Positions 5,519-7,221 of a DNA stretch of 7,221 bases are shown one piece after another. Each line of letters opens with the position of its first letter. Position 1 is the first letter of the stretch. Source of the stretch: an uncultured Collinsella sp. (GTDB lineage Bacteria > Actinomycetota > Coriobacteriia > Coriobacteriales > Coriobacteriaceae); contig URYA01000080.1 of the NCBI GenBank assembly GCA_900551975.1, positions 1-7,221 on the forward strand, given 5' to 3'. The translations under genes and the position numbers were made by a program. The notes beneath the pieces are model-generated. The model did not search any database and had not been told where the DNA came from. It saw only the letters and a list, made by a program, of their open reading frames with translations.

Positions 5519-5839
5519 ATGCGCGACGTAGCCGAAAGCGACTGGAAGCTGTTTAAGAAAATGCTTCCTCAATGGCAAGAACGTTATATGGAAAAGCTCA
5601 TCGGCCAGTACGTTGAGATACTGAACGGCGACAGCGAAGCGTCCAGTAGATTTTGGGCACTAGAAGAGCGCCTCAATAGAGACAAGCTGTCCTCAGGCGT
5701 AATTGCAAACGACATTCGCCGCAGCACAATGCACCGCGAGATAGCCAATTTGCTTATCGACAGCGTGATCACCCTTGACGACCTTGACGGTTTTACCGAG
5801 GACATTAAGAGCTATGCGCAACACTGGATTGGCCAGTAA
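5519..5839 (+). CDS. Conserved-looking 106-residue protein of unknown function
   Basis: A strong ribosome binding site, GGAGG (5510-5514), sits 4 nt before ATG 5519. The protein is soluble and mostly helical by composition, with no signal peptide or membrane segment. The N-terminal block DWKLFKKMLPQWQERYMEKL (8-27) is rich in aromatic and charged residues. A middle part ends with KLSSGVIANDIRRS (56-69), and the C-terminal block is VITLDDLDGFTEDIK (83-97). I recall similar small proteins with DWKLF, WQE.YMEKL and GVITLDDL blocks in gut Firmicutes and Actinobacteria, sometimes labelled multidrug transporter. That label cannot be right for a protein with no membrane helix. The gene uses several AT-rich or rare codons (ATA, AGA, CTA) compared with its neighbours, which hints at transfer. 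A 13-bp hairpin starts 33 nt after its stop. Confidence 0.8.
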   Translation: MRDVAESDWKLFKKMLPQWQERYMEKLIGQYVEILNGDSEASSRFWALEERLNRDKLSSGVIANDIRRSTMHREIANLLIDSVITLDDLDGFTEDIKSYAQHWIGQ

Positions 5840-5872
5840 GAGCACTGAACGACAGACATCCCCAGCAAAACG

Positions 5873-5914
5873 GGTCAAACGCCGGGCCACCTAATGGTTG
5901 TCCGGCGTTTGACC
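5873..5914. terminator. 13-bp perfect hairpin between convergent genes
   Basis: GGTCAAACGCCGG (5873-5885) pairs perfectly with 5902-5914 around a 16-nt loop that has an inner ACC/GGT pair. Read on the plus strand it follows the 106-residue gene but lacks a T-run. Read on the minus strand it is followed by CGTTTTGC, so it may also back up termination of the permease gene. The structure is certain; which strand uses it is not. Confidence 0.65.
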
Positions 5915-5920
5915 AGATAA

Positions 5921-5957
5921 AACCTGCCAAAATAAACCTGTCCCTTTTTGGCAGGTT
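5921..5957 (-). terminator. Rho-independent terminator of the ABC permease gene
   Basis: A perfect 12-bp stem joins AACCTGCCAAAA (5921-5932) to TTTTGGCAGGTT (5946-5957) with a 13-nt loop. On the minus strand the stem is followed by TTATC. Its first two bases overlap the permease stop codon (complement of 5956-5958), so the hairpin begins immediately at the end of translation. Confidence 0.75.
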
Positions 5958-7221
5958 ACTCGGCGCTTTTGAGGGCGCCGACCATGTCGATCTTGTTGAG
6001 GGTACGATTGGTGGCGAGGTTGACGATAAACGTAAAGCCAAAGGAAAGCACCACGGCAAGCACGTAGCTTAGCGGCTCGACCTCGACGTCAAAGTACAGC
6101 GACGGCATCTGCAAAATGTAGGTAAAGCTCTCGGCCAGCAAGCCGCCCAGCGGCACGCCCAACGCGGCGCCAATCGCCGTGAGGATCAACGTCTCCTTGT
6201 TGACGTAGTGGTGCACCTCGCCACGGCGGAAGCCCAGCACCTTGATGGTCGCCAGCTCGCGTTCGCGCTCGGAGATATTCGTGTTGGACAGCGTAAACAC
6301 CACCACAAACGACAGGCATGCCGCCATAAAGGTCACGAGCACCACGACCGAATTGATGATCGCAAAGTTCGCCTCGTAGTTCTGCCAATGTTCGGCCGTG
6401 CTCGAGATGGTGAGCCAACCGTCGCTCTTAAGCTTCTTGCTAAACGCAATCTGGTCGGCCGACGAGCCCTTAAGCAGCACAAAGATACCGTTGAGGCGTG
6501 CGCTTCGACCGAACACGCGCTCATAGGTGCCCTGCGTCATGTAAAGCGTGTTGCCCAGATAGTTGAGCGAGATGTCGCTAACCTTGACCTTAGCAACATT
6601 GAGCGACGAATCCTGGACGTGCGCCGTATCGCCCGGCTGAATCCCCAGTACCAGCTGTGAACTCTTGCTCAGATACACGTCTCCGTCACGCAAAGACAGC
6701 GGCTCTTTGGACTCATCCTCAAGGCGAACGTAGTCGTCCAGATCGTTCGTGCGGTCATCGGGCACCACGATCAGCTGCACGGTCTCGCTCTTGCCGCCGA
6801 ATGTAAAGGTAACGTTGTCGGTCATAATCGGCAGCGTCGAAGTCACGGTCACGTTGGAATCATTGGCCGCGCCGCGCTCATCCAATGCCGCGCACGTCTG
6901 TGAAAAATCGTCGGGGTTAGCAACCGCCAGCAAGTCATAGCGCGTGATATGCCCGTACTGTTTGGGCGAAAGCGCCACCGACGTGTCGCGGATGCCCATA
7001 CCGCAGATCACGAGCGCCGTACAGCCGGCAATACCGAAGATGGTCATAAAGGCACGCTTTTTGTAGCGGAACAGGTTACGCGCCGCCACCTTGTTTAAGA
7101 AGCCCATGCGGCGCCAGATAAAGCCGATGCGCTCGAGCAAGATGCGCGAGCCAGCGCGCGGGGCCTTGGGACGCATAAGCGAGGCCGGGGTCTCGGCCAT
7201 CTCGTGGCGGCAGGCGATAAT
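5956..7221 (-). CDS. FtsX-family ABC transporter permease, C-terminal part (5' end beyond window)
   Basis: The 421 visible residues are the C-terminal part of a large permease; the frame is still open at base 7221. Counting from the first visible residue, a linker with SLMRPKAPRAGSR (14-26) and ARNLFRYKKR (47-56) leads into a membrane helix (about 58-77). A roughly 205-residue extracytoplasmic domain follows (78-283), then three helices (about 285-311, 344-370, 383-402). The FtsX signature ISERERELATIKVLGFRRGE (316-335) follows the second helix. Large two-FtsX-domain permeases of this type pair with a MacB/LolD-like ATPase in mechanotransmission, antimicrobial resistance or envelope functions; no ATPase is visible here. 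An ATG at 7198-7200 is not a credible start: it has no ribosome binding site, and the RPKAP linker is normally internal. The gene ends ALKSAE and runs into its terminator. Confidence 0.9.
   Translation of the reverse strand: MIACRHEMAETPASLMRPKAPRAGSRILLERIGFIWRRMGFLNKVAARNLFRYKKRAFMTIFGIAGCTALVICGMGIRDTSVALSPKQYGHITRYDLLAVANPDDFSQTCAALDERGAANDSNVTVTSTLPIMTDNVTFTFGGKSETVQLIVVPDDRTNDLDDYVRLEDESKEPLSLRDGDVYLSKSSQLVLGIQPGDTAHVQDSSLNVAKVKVSDISLNYLGNTLYMTQGTYERVFGRSARLNGIFVLLKGSSADQIAFSKKLKSDGWLTISSTAEHWQNYEANFAIINSVVVLVTFMAACLSFVVVFTLSNTNISERERELATIKVLGFRRGEVHHYVNKETLILTAIGAALGVPLGGLLAESFTYILQMPSLYFDVEVEPLSYVLAVVLSFGFTFIVNLATNRTLNKIDMVGALKSAE

Noticed and set aside
5476..5556. 26-residue basic peptide frame (starts MKGKWKSPFNERR) overlapping the 106-residue gene
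   Set aside because: There is no ribosome binding site and it overlaps the strong GGAGG of the next gene out of frame. A leader peptide is conceivable but unsupported.
7198..7200. ATG as the start of the permease
   Set aside because: No ribosome binding site precedes it, the frame stays open to the window edge, and the following RPKAP linker is normally internal to large FtsX permeases. The gene is cut by the window.

Overview
The window looks like chromosomal DNA from a high-GC Gram-positive gut bacterium, most likely a Collinsella-type member of the Coriobacteriia. The grounds are GC-rich third codon positions with long spurious antisense frames, a phosphofructokinase of the actinobacterial/clostridial GGNG + PKTIDND type, a membrane-anchored linear amide C-N hydrolase, a large FtsX-type ABC permease, and intergenic hairpins that begin AGTTGCGGTG. 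The genus is an inference from general resemblance; no marker gene here proves it.

Layout. At 1-1221 (minus) lies most of an M18 zinc aminopeptidase, cut off at its C-terminal end by the window edge. A 161-bp divergent intergenic region separates it from a membrane-anchored Ntn-type amidase of the choloylglycine hydrolase superfamily (1383-2468, plus). Next comes a 6-phosphofructokinase (2608-3687, plus), whose 139-bp upstream gap holds an imperfect hairpin and two adjacent 8-bp palindromes. From 3685 to about 5518 the sequence is repeat-rich. It contains a 173-bp concentric palindrome starting at the pfk stop codon, two related covarying hairpins on either side of an HTH membrane protein gene (4131-5069), and an inverted repeat with about 48-bp arms at 5246-5393. 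A 106-residue protein of unknown function follows (5519-5839, plus). Two strong hairpins (5873-5957) then separate it from the convergent C-terminal part of a large FtsX-family ABC permease (5956-7221, minus, running off the window).

Function. The first three genes look like independent housekeeping or host-interaction functions: peptide breakdown, amide hydrolysis at the cell surface, and the committed step of glycolysis. None shows tight operon spacing. The unusual part is 3685-5518: about 1.8 kb with one regulator-like gene, where nearly all of the 880 intergenic bases are structured inverted repeats. The best candidates for undescribed biology are the hairpin family with a constant base and a covarying upper stem, the mosaic palindrome with exactly symmetric 15-nt mismatched blocks, and the HTH/18-residue-repeat/membrane protein they surround. 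I see no rRNA, tRNA, CRISPR array or recognisable transposase.
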